From the NCBI GenBank assembly GCA_012932295.1, contig JAAONU010000016.1, positions 14,114,111 through 14,178,110 of the forward strand: 64,000 nucleotides of DNA, in the 5' to 3' direction. The position numbers and the translations under genes were made by a program. This document shows, one piece after another, positions 38,212 through 49,461 of the stretch. This DNA comes from Cyclina sinensis. Lineage: Eukaryota > Mollusca > Bivalvia > Venerida > Veneridae. Each line of letters starts with the position of its first letter. Positions within the stretch are counted from its first letter, which is position 1. The notes beneath the pieces were generated by a model that saw only the letters and a list, made by a program, of their open reading frames with translations, was not told the DNA's origin and searched no databases.

Positions 38212-39361
38212 GGCTTCCGTTTTTTCACATCGCGTATTTCGCACTTTTAGTGTTTAAATGCTTATAACAGACAACGTGTTTTAAAGTTAATTTTAATACA
38301 TTTGTTTATAAAGACAGCGGAGTTTATATTTAAACAACTAATGCATTAAAGATATGTCATTGTCAGCTATTGTACAAAAATCTGACGGTTATTGAACAGA
38401 TCCAAGATGTCCTATCAGGAAACAAAAGAAATTTGGCTCCCTTAATCAATAATCTACTTATTTGTTTATGGGCGCCTTACAATAAGTATAATACTTAATG
38501 ACATATGATAAATGTGAAGGTTAAAGGTCAATTATAAATAAAACATTCTCAAAATATGAATCAGAATGTCACCAGGATCGGGAATGTTTTTGTTTAGGGG
38601 AACATTCCGTTCCTTTGGTGGATGTCTTCGGGTGTGTCAAGGACTCCAAAACATAACACCCGTTTATCTTTAAACAGTTTAATACTTCTTAAAGCTGTAT
38701 GGATTGCAAGTGACCACGAAGACATTTTAAAAAAATGTGAAAAAAATCTAGTCCCACTGAGTAAAGTTGAATATTGTAAAAATTGTTTTCGAGTGGCCCA
38801 CTCAAAAAATAAATAAGCAACTATACTGGATGTACATTTGCATTTTATCTGTCGTGGAAGTAAAAGAAATCCTTGTTACCTCTAGTGAAGATGATTTCTC
38901 AACATTCACTTTATTTCCAGCATTAATCTTGACCATCATGCATCTTAATGAGTTTTGGCAGTGAATGCAAAACAAACCCTTCAGTGGGTGTGTTTGTGTG
39001 TGTGTGTGTGTGGGGGGGGGGGGGGGGTTATTATTAATATACATGAAGATATGGTGTAAACAATGTATACTAGAGGTACGTCCATCACGTCACCAATAAC
39101 AGTCGTTAAGTAAGACATTGGTTATAGAGTTGTTTAATGAAGCACGAAATGAGAAGGAATAAATGCATCTCACACTTCATCTTGCACGTTTGAATGAACT
39201 TTGTAGATAGAAGAGATAGCTAGTGATCAAGTGATCAAAATGGACTCGCCTCCGCACACGGTAAAATAGAGACGTCAATTGACTGGTCTGAAGCTTGTGG
39301 AATGAGTTCAGATTTTGTGAAAGGGAAGTTGTTGTCGTTATTGACTGTCATTCATGTCGCG
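38212..39361. other. Intergenic, no gene seen
   Basis: This contains the galactosyltransferase promoter side (38212 onward) and a (GT)n-(G)n tract at 38993-39028. Short open frames near 38622-38964 show no splice or protein support. Confidence 0.4.
38993..39028. repeat. (GT)n followed by poly(G)
   Basis: About eight GT/TG dinucleotides run into an uninterrupted G tract of about 17 bases ending at 39027. The G tract could form a quadruplex. Confidence 0.9.
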
Positions 39362-40031
39362 ATATGGTTATGAATAGCGAACTGGAGAATTTTGCAGGAA
39401 ACGAAATGAAATGCAAACACATTCAACAATAAATTGCACTTTTTACAAATTTATTTATAAGAAAAATATTTTAGATAATAAATAAACCTTAGCCATTTCT
39501 TATTACGAACTGTTATTATGATATTATTATCATATTTGTTTCCGTAGGTTCTATTCGGTTAATTAATCGCGCACTTCGTTTTTTTGGTGTTTGGTTCCCG
39601 AGGTAAGCGCAATGAAAGACTAGAAACAGTTTATATATATTTTACGATTGGTCGAGACAGTCACGTGATTTCAATATCCCGCCACTTTTTGGAGCTATAT
39701 GGTTATTAATAGCGAACTGGAGAATTCTGCAGGAAATGAACTGTAATGCAAACACATTCAACAATAAATTGCACTTTTTACACATTTATTTATGAAAAAA
39801 AAAATTTTTGATAATAAATAAACCTTAACCATTTCTTATTACGAACTGTTATTATGATATTATTATCATATTTGTTTCCGTAGGTTCTATTCGGTTAATT
39901 AATCGCGCACTTCGTTTTTTGGTGTTTGGTTCCTGAGGTCAGCGCGATGAAAGACTAGAAACAGTTTATATATATTTTACGATTGGTCGTGACAGTCACG
40001 TGATTTCAATATCCCGCCACTTTTTGGAGCT
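39362..40031 (+). promoter_or_regulatory. Tandemly duplicated 335 bp promoter-like block
   Basis: Copies 39362-39696 and 39697-40031 abut exactly and differ at few positions. Each ends with an ordered set of sites: TATATATATTTTACG, GATTGGTC (inverted CCAAT box), TCACGTGA (E-box) and TCCCGCC (E2F-like), within about 70 bp. An ATG lies 20 bp past copy 2 (40051). The arrangement suggests a duplicated proximal promoter, but no transcript start is shown by sequence alone. Confidence 0.6.
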
Positions 40032-40075
40032 GCAGCAGCTTAGAGTCAAGATGGTAAGAGGTTTTTTTAGGAATT

Positions 40076-40426
40076 ATGCATCAAGGTTGCCATATTTTTA
40101 GTCCATTTAGCGGCATGCAATGCACAGCCATCGCCCTGATTGCACTTCTGGCATTTTTTAACATTGAATATCTAAATCGACCCGAATTTTCGCCGCAAGA
40201 AGTTGATTCCATTTTCATTCAAGGCAATCGATTTTATGGTGATTTGAGTGGAAACCTGGGTATGATTAGGTATCTTAGTCATGTTGATTTGCTAAATACT
40301 GTGACATTTAACAACAGAAACTTTCGTCTGCAGTTTTTACATGATCTGTATTATGGGGTAATTGATAGGAATGTAAACACACTTGTGGGTCAGGCGTTTT
40401 TTTTTTGTTTTTGTTTATTTTTTTGA
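40076..40426 (+). CDS. Tegument-protease-like domain fragment, transposon-type gene
   Basis: The frame starts MHQGCHIFSPFSGMQCTAIA and continues to a VDSIFIQGNRFYGDL segment. The pattern H-Q-G-x-x-x-F, then G-x-Q-C followed by a hydrophobic helix, then D-x-I-x-x-x-G-x-x-x-Y, is that of papain-like cysteine protease domains (herpesvirus tegument-like, C76 type). These also occur in large proteins of invertebrate mobile elements, some carrying PIF1/Helitron-type helicases. The candidate nucleophile is the Cys of GMQC (residue 16). The frame runs out in a poly(T) tract near 40400; a donor at about 40387 (G|GTCAGG) could join a later exon. No helicase part follows, so this is a fragment or a short domesticated gene. 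Confidence 0.45.
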   Translation: MHQGCHIFSPFSGMQCTAIALIALLAFFNIEYLNRPEFSPQEVDSIFIQGNRFYGDLSGNLGMIRYLSHVDLLNTVTFNNRNFRLQFLHDLYYGVIDRNVNTLVGQAFFFCFCLFF

Positions 40427-40571
40427 AGCAATTCAACAAAGTAGTAGATTGACCTCATACCATTTGTTGACAATAAATCAATTAACAATAGCTCTATATT
40501 TATCACCAATGACAAGTAGCTTTTATATCTTTGACTCGCATTAACGTGATGTTAGTGGAAGGTATTCAGTA

Positions 40572-40852
40572 AAAATGGTGCTGCTGTTGTATTGAAGAAT
40601 GGCCAGAATATGTCATCAGAGGTGTCAGAAAACAAGTTTTTTTTTACATCAGGACATGGTTTATATGATACATTTAATAATATGATTGTGAATCATTCAT
40701 ACTCAACTGGTGAAGCTTTTAAAAAGCGGAAACATAAACAATCCATGTGGAAAAAAACAGTTGATGAAGGTACCGGAAAGAATACAGATCCTAGTATCAC
40801 AAAGAGGTGTGCACAGTTTGTTGTTTCGAATCATTCTCCCCTTTCCGCTTAG
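40572..40852 (+). CDS. Possible later exon, basic protein
   Basis: Open from KNGAAVVLKNGQNMSSEVSE through GHGLYDTFNNM to a TAG at 40850, with a lysine-rich KKRKHKQSMWKK patch that could act as a nuclear signal. A TATTCAG acceptor lies at 40564-40570. It may belong to the same gene as 40076-40426, but no family is recognised. Confidence 0.25.
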
Positions 40853-41399
40853 AATTTTTTCTTTCTTGGAGTTATTGCCCTTTTTCATTTTTTACACTTT
40901 GAACTTAGTCCCGGTTATAATTCTGAAACTAGATTATTTATTTCTTTCTTCTTTGGATGTTTAAGAAATTTCAACCTTTACAAGCGACTTTCTATAACAT
41001 AATATCTATATGCTGAAACACTTTATAGACAAAATACTTTTGTGTCCATTTTGGGGAACATCACCCGGTTGAATCAGCTCTTGTTGCAGTTGCAATATAT
41101 TCCATAATTTCTGTCCCACAAATACCATGTATTATTGTGAGATTTTTTATTTTTTATTCTGAACTGTGCCAAATACTAGTTCTTGACATTTTCCTCATAC
41201 CTGTCTAAAATTCAGTCTTCCCTTGAATTAATAAATAGTGATTCACAATATCAACATGCCATGCAAATTTATTCTTGATATTTTTAATGTACCATTATTT
41301 TTGTTGGCTTGTATTATAAAAAAGTCCTGAATTTCGTCACTGACATTCGTCCTATATGTTTCATTCTAGTGTGTGTTCTACTTCCAGTATTAATAGAAA

Positions 41400-42171
41400 C
41401 CATTTTTTTTAAATTTCACATTAAAAGAATGCATGTGATATTACAATTTATTTTATGCCTACCAATGAAATATAGGGAAATATCAGTGAGATAAAAGTGA
41501 TAATACACTGTTTTGAATCAGTGAAATTACCATTTTGATAATACACTGTTTGTGCCCGAACTACTTTTTTACCTGATTTATCCAAGAACCACACTGCTCC
41601 AATGATTGCAGGAAATAGTGAATCTGGTCCTGCACCAAGAGGATTTTTCATGAACAGTCACTTTCATGGAAATGTTACTTTCAATTTCAATTCCTCTAAA
41701 ACTGCAACCCAGCAACTATCTCAACAGGTCATAAATTCCAGTCCAAAAGCTGGCCTGCTTGATGAAACTTCAGGAATTTCCCCACCACGTAAATACAAGA
41801 GAATCCGCTGTATTTCAGACAGTGACAGCGAGTGAAATTTATTAACCTTGTTAAATCCAGTTATAATATTGAATTCCTAGTTGTGAACAATGATGAAATT
41901 CGCCATAAATTATTTAAAATGTCTAGAAGTAAAGTTATCATATGTATTGGAGATTGTCTGCACTTTTTTGTGCGCAGTAACCAAAGTACGCATTAACTGA
42001 TTTGGGGCTCACCATGGAGAATTTATTGAAGGCCCTGATTAAAAATGTCATAAAAAACCATTTTTGACGTGTTGGCATAAAATAAAAAGAAAATTTGTTT
42101 GTTTTTTAGTGGAAGATGGGAATTTATTTCATCTCGTGAACACCATATGTTGATATTTTCACTCGTGGCTA
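41400..42171 (+). mobile_element. Mobile element 3' region, longer copy
   Basis: Sequence from about 41400 to 42171 recurs in reverse orientation at 55185-55950. Matching blocks include 'gcctaccaatgaaatatagggaaatatcagtgagataaaa', 'gttataatattgaattcc', 'gtattggagattgtctgcac' and 'ttggggctcaccatgg'. This copy has the 41577-41787 exon segment. Together with the upstream frames it may be one element of about 2 kb, with its left end not resolved. Confidence 0.65.
41612..41835 (+). CDS. Possible terminal exon, absent from second copy of the element
   Basis: After an acceptor TTGCAG the frame reads GNSESGPAPRGFFMNSHFHG, a GNVTFNF stretch, and ends PPRKYKRIRCISDSDSE. The end looks like a basic nuclear signal with a C-terminal acidic phospho-site cluster. 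The related copy at 55185-55950 keeps both flanks but lacks most of this exon. Confidence 0.35.
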
Positions 42172-42226
42172 CATATGGTGTTCACTCGATGAAATAAATT
42201 CTCATCTTCCACAAAAACAAACAAAT
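42095..42226. repeat. Palindromic hairpin at element end
   Basis: Arms 42095-42150 and 42171-42226 are inverted copies around GTGGAAGATGGGAATTTATT and GAACACCATATGT, with a 20 bp loop. Long 'cactcgtg...' hairpins of this type also appear at 55183 and 56100. Confidence 0.85.
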
Positions 42227-43720
42227 ATCCTCTATATTAGTCCTTTTGTTAATATTTTTATACTGTTTGTATATTTGTTACATTTAAAATAGAAAAACAG
42301 ACTTAGTACATTTTGACTACTGTTTTTTATGTTCCAAAGAAAATACAATTGATATTCTAATCTCTAGCAAACCAACCAAAGTTCAGGATGAACAAGTAGT
42401 GTGTTATTATGTATTTTGTTTGCTCATCTATCTACAAACCTGGTGAATTCCAATTAACCATTGCAAAATTTATAAGAATATATCTGATCATCAGATGTCT
42501 ACTAGTTCATTGTCTCTTGCTGCATTTCTTGCTTTTAAACATTCCTTTGGACGCCCTTTGATGCTTTGCATCAATGCTTTTCTTGTACAGTATATATTGA
42601 GTTTATAATGAATTGTATTGAGTTGAAAACTTTATTTTTATAAGATATATCATCGAAGATAGACTCACTTTGTAAGAATGAAAAGTAGTGAAATTCTTAT
42701 AGACACTGTTCCGCTTATCGATTATTGTGTACAGAGTTACAAACCCTTAGGCTTGAATTTACTAAATTAACATAAATTGAATTCTCGTGTAACATTAATT
42801 TTGTAGTACGATGAAATAGATTTTGGAAACTGGCATGTTTAAGCTGAACTGGCACGACAAAAAAATGGTGAAAACAGGCTAAAAATTTTAATATTTTCAT
42901 ATTTAATGTGAAGTTATATAAAATTACGTAACGGTCAAAAGAAGAACAACGTTCAGGACCTGTACTGCATATCAAAGTTTGTGCACATTGATATGTGACA
43001 TATTTAGCCGCTCATCTCTTGAGATGTACAATCGATTTTCATTATTCGCCCTAGATTTAATGAGTATTGAAACTAATTACCGCTTCTAGTGACAGACTGC
43101 GCGCAGATGACTACTGGATTATCCGCCATAGATTTTCCTATATACCAGTGCTGATCGCCTATAGATTTCATTTATAACGAAACTTCAGGTGGTATAGAGG
43201 AACGCAGTAACAGCAATCGCGATAGAGAGACAACAGATAATACATTAATTGGATTTAATAAGTTTAGTCTGTTTACAGGATATTATCTTTGTACAAATAA
43301 ACGCGCTGAATTGTGTACTAGGTTTTTAAATAAGGTTCCACGCATATTTTTAGTGTTGCAATTTGGATTTTTAGACTATTACGTACCTGAACTAACCCAT
43401 TTGATCCCGTCTTCAGTCACTTGCTTAGGTAAGTTGCTCGTGCCAAATGCTTTGCTATGTCTCTATTTTTTTCCGCCTGTCTGATTCATGACAGACAAAG
43501 AAAAGAGCTTTTCATATAAAATATAAAAAACAACAAGAAAACAAAAACAGTACTTTTGTGTAGGATTACTCAGAATTTTATTTCATAACTTCTTAACGTC
43601 TTTAGCTAGACTATTGTGTCAATAAAGTCAGAGTAAACAAAACGCTCATATCAACATTTAAAAGATTGATAGCTTCTAACTTGGTGACTATATAAATTTT
43701 ACCTCATTTGTTATAAACCA
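42227..43720. other. Intergenic, no gene seen
   Basis: AT-rich sequence with only chance frames on both strands. Confidence 0.4.
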
Positions 43721-43728
43721 CAGGCACT

Positions 43729-43845
43729 AGACACAATCAATTTATCTAATTTACCTATATACGTATATATACTATATATAAAGAATTTTCTTTATATATA
43801 GTATATCTGCGTATATAGGTAAATTGATTGTGTCTAGTGCCTGTG
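43729..43845. mobile_element. 117 bp palindromic MITE with 8 bp target duplication
   Basis: The element is almost one perfect hairpin, from CACAGGCACTAGACACAATC to its inverse. TTATAAAC lies on both sides (43721-43728 and 43846-43853). An 8 bp duplication points to the hAT group. It has no coding capacity. Confidence 0.9.
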
Positions 43846-43853
43846 TTATAAAC

Positions 43854-45654
43854 AGAAAAAAGAGGAGAATCTGGCTATCCTATAAAAAATGTATATCGAC
43901 TCCATTAAATGAGACATACTCTACAATTAACTAATGATACACTACATATCTATTTTATTGGAGATAGATATTATAATTAATGATTTATAGAAGAACATAT
44001 GTTCATACTCTTCTCTTAAATTAGCATTTTGAATAAATGGCTATAGATCTACTCAAAAATGAACTATAAAAAGTCTCATAATAATGTTTCCAGTTTGTCT
44101 CTTGTACTCAGAATGTTTAACTGATACCTTGACATAAAAATGACTTTATAATTTTAGACTATCCCTTTTAAATAACGAAATTATTAGTAGAAAGGTTATG
44201 TATGAAATTATGGCTTATACGGTTAGGCCCAGTATATGGTCTTCTACCAAATCGAATATTTATTATTTACATTTTTGAAAGTTCAGTTGTTCTCAGCAGT
44301 AGGACATTTCGTCTCTTTGATGAAATATACGCATTAATTTAAATTTAATTGTGTTGTAATTTACTACAGTATTAAAATGTACTTGTACAAGTCAAATTTA
44401 AAGATTGTATGATAAGTTTCCTTGGTACAATTGATTTTAAAACAAGCATTATTTATATAGTGCGCTGTTTGATTCAAATGTGAAACAAAGGTAAAACATC
44501 TTATCTTTTATGTATTACCATGTAATGTATTATGTATGTAAAAAAAGATACTCTGTAGGTTTTCTAGGAATTTTAAAATAGCCAGTACGTTTTTATTCAG
44601 AACGTAACTGTTCATTTATTAAACGAAGATTGTTTTAAAAAAAAAAAATCCTGAGATTTTAAAATGCTTATGCCCATTTTTGAACTCCTCTCGGTATGTC
44701 CAGCTATCCTTTCCGCCTAAGGATATCAATATATACGTCTGATTAGCAATATCGTTCGCGACGTTATAGCGCACATTATTAACGTCCGAAAGAAAAGAGT
44801 GCCCAAACGGCTTGTAAACGAGAATACTTGTTGTTACTGGCATTATAAATATTGTTTCTGTTCTCTTGTATGGTAGAGATAATTTGAGACTATTTATGTA
44901 CTTCTGCCTTTGTTTATTTCATTCCGATTGTCAATTAAAAATTCTTATCACCTTACGATCAGACGTCCATTAACTAGCAGAACACACAACACTTATCAGA
45001 TAAATCATGGCTGAATTGCCCCCTGTTTAATGAATTCTCGATTGTTCGCCGTTTTCCTTCGCTGAATTCTCATCGGGGTGAGTTTTTTTTCCAAATCAAT
45101 TCTGCTGTACTTACATCGAAACATGGAAATATTTTTTGATGTGGTAAATGACGTCCTAATCGTAAAAATCGTACAATACCTTTCACTGCCCTCTATATTT
45201 GTTTTCAAAAACGTAAAACTACTGTAAACAACAGAATTGACTAAAATGACCTTTTTAGGGCGACCGAAATGTGTTCGGTGTATTGTAAGTCAGTCTTAAT
45301 TATCAAAATTCCAAGACATCGAATAAGTAACAACAGAGTATTCAGTAGCCTAATAACGGTAAGAGAGCGACGTTTGTTCTTCAATGAATGCCGCCGACTC
45401 GAAGCTTTAATTTCATTCCTTCTCTCATTCTTTTTTGTTCTCCTTCGGCAAAAAGCAAACATTCATAACCACAGAATAAGGCTCTTAAGAACATTATCAT
45501 ATATCGAAAAATAAAGTGTATAACAATAAATCATTATTATATCCGAGATCAGAATGTGTAAGAAAATCGTAAGATCAGAATAAAATAAGTGAATCTAAAG
45601 GATAAAGCAACAGATAAGCATGAACTAAATGAAACCAATGGTCACTCAAAAATA
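43854..45654. other. Intergenic, one unexplained ORF
   Basis: Mostly AT-rich non-coding sequence. A 74-codon frame on the minus strand (44619-44843) starts MPVTTSILVYKPFGHSFLSD and reads SLGGKDSWTYREEFKNGHK. It has richer codon use than its surroundings, but no splice partner or family could be found. Confidence 0.3.
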
Positions 45655-46345
45655 AGGAAAGTCAGTCAAAAATAAGAAAAGCAAACGATTAGCATTCTAA
45701 AAGTGTAACCAAAGATCAGCCAAAAATAAGAACAGCAAACAATTAGCATTCTAACAGTGTAACCAAAGATCAGCCCAAAATAAGAAAAGCAAACGATTAG
45801 CATTCTAAAAGTGTAACTGAAGATCAGCCAAAAATAAGGAAAGCAAACGATTAGCATTCTAAAAGTGTAACCAAAGATCAGCCAAAATTAAGGAAAGCAA
45901 ACGATAAGCATTCTAAAAGTGAAGTCCAAGATCAGCCAAAAATAAGTTAAGCGAACGATTAGCATTCTAAAAGTGAAACCAAAGATCAGCCAAAAATGAG
46001 AAAAGCAAACGATTAGCATTCTAAAAGTGAAACCAAAGATCAGCAAAAAATAAGTTAAGCGAACGATTAGCATTCTAAAAGTGAAACCAAAGATCAGCAA
46101 AAAATAAGTTAAGCAAACGATTAGCATTCTTAAAATGAAACCAAAGATCAGCCAAAAATAAGTTAAGCGAACGATTAGCATCCTAAAAGTGAAACCAAAG
46201 ATCAGCCAAAAATGAGAAAAGCAAACGATTAGCATTCTAAAAGTGAAACCAAAGATCAGCCAAAAATGAGAAAAGCAAACGATTAGCATACCAGTAGTGT
46301 AACCAAAGACCAGCCTACAATAAGGAAAGCAAATTAGCATAGAAT
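45655..46345. repeat. 54 bp minisatellite, 12 copies in strict register
   Basis: 'GATTAGCATTCTAAAAGTG' starts recur at 45687, 45741, 45795, 45849 and so on to 46281, always 54 bp apart with no indel. Because 54 is divisible by three, the minus strand stays open as an 18-residue hydrophobic repeat (MLIVCFSYFWLIFGYTFR-like), with one in-frame stop near 45888. Confidence 0.95.
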
Positions 46346-47934
46346 AAGGCATGTCAAGTACGTTTCGGAATGTTATTCATGAAACTAAAGATCAGACAAT
46401 TAGAGGTAAAACACATTTAATAGGTTACCAAATACAATACTTAATATGTGAAACAAAAACACAGCCTATAATGAGTAAAGCAAATGATGAGTCTGCAATG
46501 AGTCATACTGAATATTTTCAATAAAAATTAAGGAAAAGGTAACATATCTTTGTCTACAATAGATATAAAACTAAGCTTGTGTCATTTTTCAACCTTACAG
46601 AACTCGAGTCATACATATTAAGAATGTATTTAACAAAAACAGGTTCGCTTGTTCATCCGTTACTTGTTTAGGTAAATTTCTCCACCAACTCCTATTTTTG
46701 AAGCAAGTGGGCGAAAATAATAGGAAAGAACTTCATTGTATTTGTACAGTGGTTGTATAGTGGTTGTAGTGATTTGGGATAACATCGAACTGGAATATGT
46801 TCAACTGTTTAAATATCAAAGCGTGAAATACAGCGATACATTGACTGAAGGGAAAATCACAACATTAATCATTCATTATGTAAATAATGTCTGACTAGGA
46901 CAAAATTTACTGTTTAATATTGTTTTGAAATTTATTTAAAAGTTTGCTTCATTTGTAAAACATTAAACTAGTTTAAACAGCTGCTGTTGTTCGATTTGAC
47001 CAATCAGCATTTCAACACAAAGCTTTTAGACTAATTGTGCCTTTTGGTATCATACAAGATCAGCACTGGAATACCAGTAAATGACAAACATGTCATTAAA
47101 GTCACGTTAGGGAGATTTGTTGTAAACGATAATTGATCATTAGACCGAATAGAGTAATACTCATGTTAAAACTTTTAGAAAAAATGATATGTCGTCGAAA
47201 TAAGTTTTCTTTTCCTTATCCTATTCACATTAACAACTTTAAATGTGGAGCAACATACGTTTCTGGTGCTATGCAATGCCTTGTGCATTTTAATTTATGT
47301 TTTGATCAAGTGTGCCGATGGATTGCAACATTTCTCTTGATCCTAATTCCTACTTCTGAAAAAAAAGACGATATGATTAACGGGACAATATAGCATCGGG
47401 ACGAATTGTCATTTTGTTTTAGAATCTATTTTATATGATGACTTACGATAACAATTAATTCCAAGATATTATTGGAGACGTCCAATCATGCAGAAATGTA
47501 GATGAGTTATTTTAAATACAGATAGAAACGTGTAATAACAAACATTGTTGTTTATTTTGAAAAAGCATTTAGCATTAAAACAAAGGTAATAAAAGATAGT
47601 GATATCTATTTAGATTGAAAAAAATAGTTAGATGGAACGCACTATACATAAAACGGTCTTGTTTATCGAAAGTTGTTTTCGACAATGAATTGTATTTATG
47701 TACTACCGCCATATTTTGTATTTTCATTTTTTATTCTGTAGGTCTATGATCTTCTGTTTGATAATGGAAATAAAATATAAATCTAAATTCTGTATGGCAA
47801 AGTGTTTGCGTAACTCATTAAAATATGGTATCGATTGAACTTGTATTAGCAAGCTTATGTTTTTCTTTTTTTAATTTACGAATACTAAAATGTATTATAA
47901 CTGGTATCAAAATACACTAACCACTAAGTTCTTT
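46346..47934. other. Intergenic, no gene seen
   Basis: AT-rich sequence. An 86-codon frame at 47133-47393 has no supporting signal. Palindromes and repeats were not evident here. Confidence 0.4.
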
Positions 47935-49060
47935 AGATGTAACTGTGTTTCTAGATAGGCCACTAAGTTTGTAGCTGTATATTTAGATAGACCAATTAGA
48001 CTGTAATTGTATATTTAGATAAACCACTTGGGTAGAAACCGTATTTTCATATAAACCACAAAGGCTGTGACTGTTATTTAGAAAGACCATTTAGACTGTT
48101 ATTCTATATTCAGATAGACCTCCTAGGTTGTAAATGTAAATTTAGATAGTTCACATAGGCTTTAACTGTATTTTTACATAATTCTCCTAGGCTATTACTG
48201 TATATTTAGAAAGACCACATAGGATATAACTGTAATTTTAATTAGACCATATATGCTGCAACTGTATATTTAGATAGACCACATAGTTTGAAATTGTATT
48301 TCAGATAGACCACTTATGTTGCCAATGTATATTTAGATAGACCACTTAGGCTGTTGCTGTTTTTAGATAGACTTCCTAGCATGTAATTGAATATTTAGAT
48401 ATACCATATAGGCTGTAAATGATACTGAGATAGACTACTTTGACTGTAACAGTATACGTAGATAGACCACTTAGGTTGTAGCTGTTATTAAATAAACCTC
48501 ATCGGATGTAATTGAATATTTGGATAGACCACATAGGCTTTAATTCTATATTAAGTTAGATTTTAGGCTGTAACTGTATATTCATATAAGCCACTTAGGC
48601 CGTAACTGTATGTTTTGATAGATCACAAAGGGTGTAACTGTATTTTAAGATAGACCAAATATGCTGTAGCTGTACATTTAGATATACCACTTAGATTGTA
48701 ACTGTACGTTTAAATAAACCACTTAGGTTATTACTGTATATGTTTAGATAGAACACATAGGCTGTTACTGTATTTCTATATAGACAGCTTAGGTTGTAAC
48801 TGTACGTTTATATAAACCACTTAGGTTATTACTGTATATGTTTAGATAGAACACATAGGCTGTTACTGTATTTCTATATAAACAGCTTAGGTTGTAACTG
48901 TATTTTATAGAGATTATTTAGGATGTATCTTTATATTTTGATTGCCCACTTAGGCTGTATTGTATATTTAGGAAGACATACTAATTTTCATTGTTCTTTT
49001 TAGATAAACAGTTTAGGCTGTCGCTTTTTAGATAGACCTCCTAGGTTGTAACTTGATTTT
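47935..49060. repeat. Degenerate 30-35 bp minisatellite
   Basis: Around thirty diverged units of 'tagatagaccacttaggctgtaactgtatatt' run for 1.1 kb just upstream of the glutamate-receptor-like gene. Indels are common, so it is old. One 110 bp section (48708-48790 and 48797-48890) is freshly duplicated. Confidence 0.85.
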
Positions 49061-49461
49061 TGATCTCTTATTTTTTAAGAGAAGGCAAAGGTTTCATACA
49101 AATGCATTGGCCAACTTTATACATATTTTACAATGTAAGACACCCATGAGATTGTTTTATATAAAACTGGGACTGAGAATAAAATATCAGTAAAAGACTA
49201 TATTTTACATGTTCCTGTTGATCAATCGTCAGTTTATCACATTAATTCACTTGCACATCTTTTCAATGATTCTTCCGGATACTGCTTTGCGTTTAATTAT
49301 TCAGAGTTGTTTGTTCCAGGAATGCAAATATGTAACGCCGTAATATTACACCTGACAGAATTTCAATTACGTAACTATTGTTGAGCGATATAACTGTGAA
49401 TAATTAAAGCATGAATTTTTCATGTTTTCATTTTCAGTTTACCTGGAATACAAGCTGCAAA

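Noticed and set aside
44619..44843. 74-codon minus-strand frame as a gene
   Set aside because: Composition is suggestive, but no exon partner, poly(A) signal or family could be found; left as a note only.
45666..46352. Long minus-strand frames as a membrane protein gene
   Set aside because: Entirely explained by a 54 bp tandem repeat divisible by three; in-frame stop, no splice or start context.
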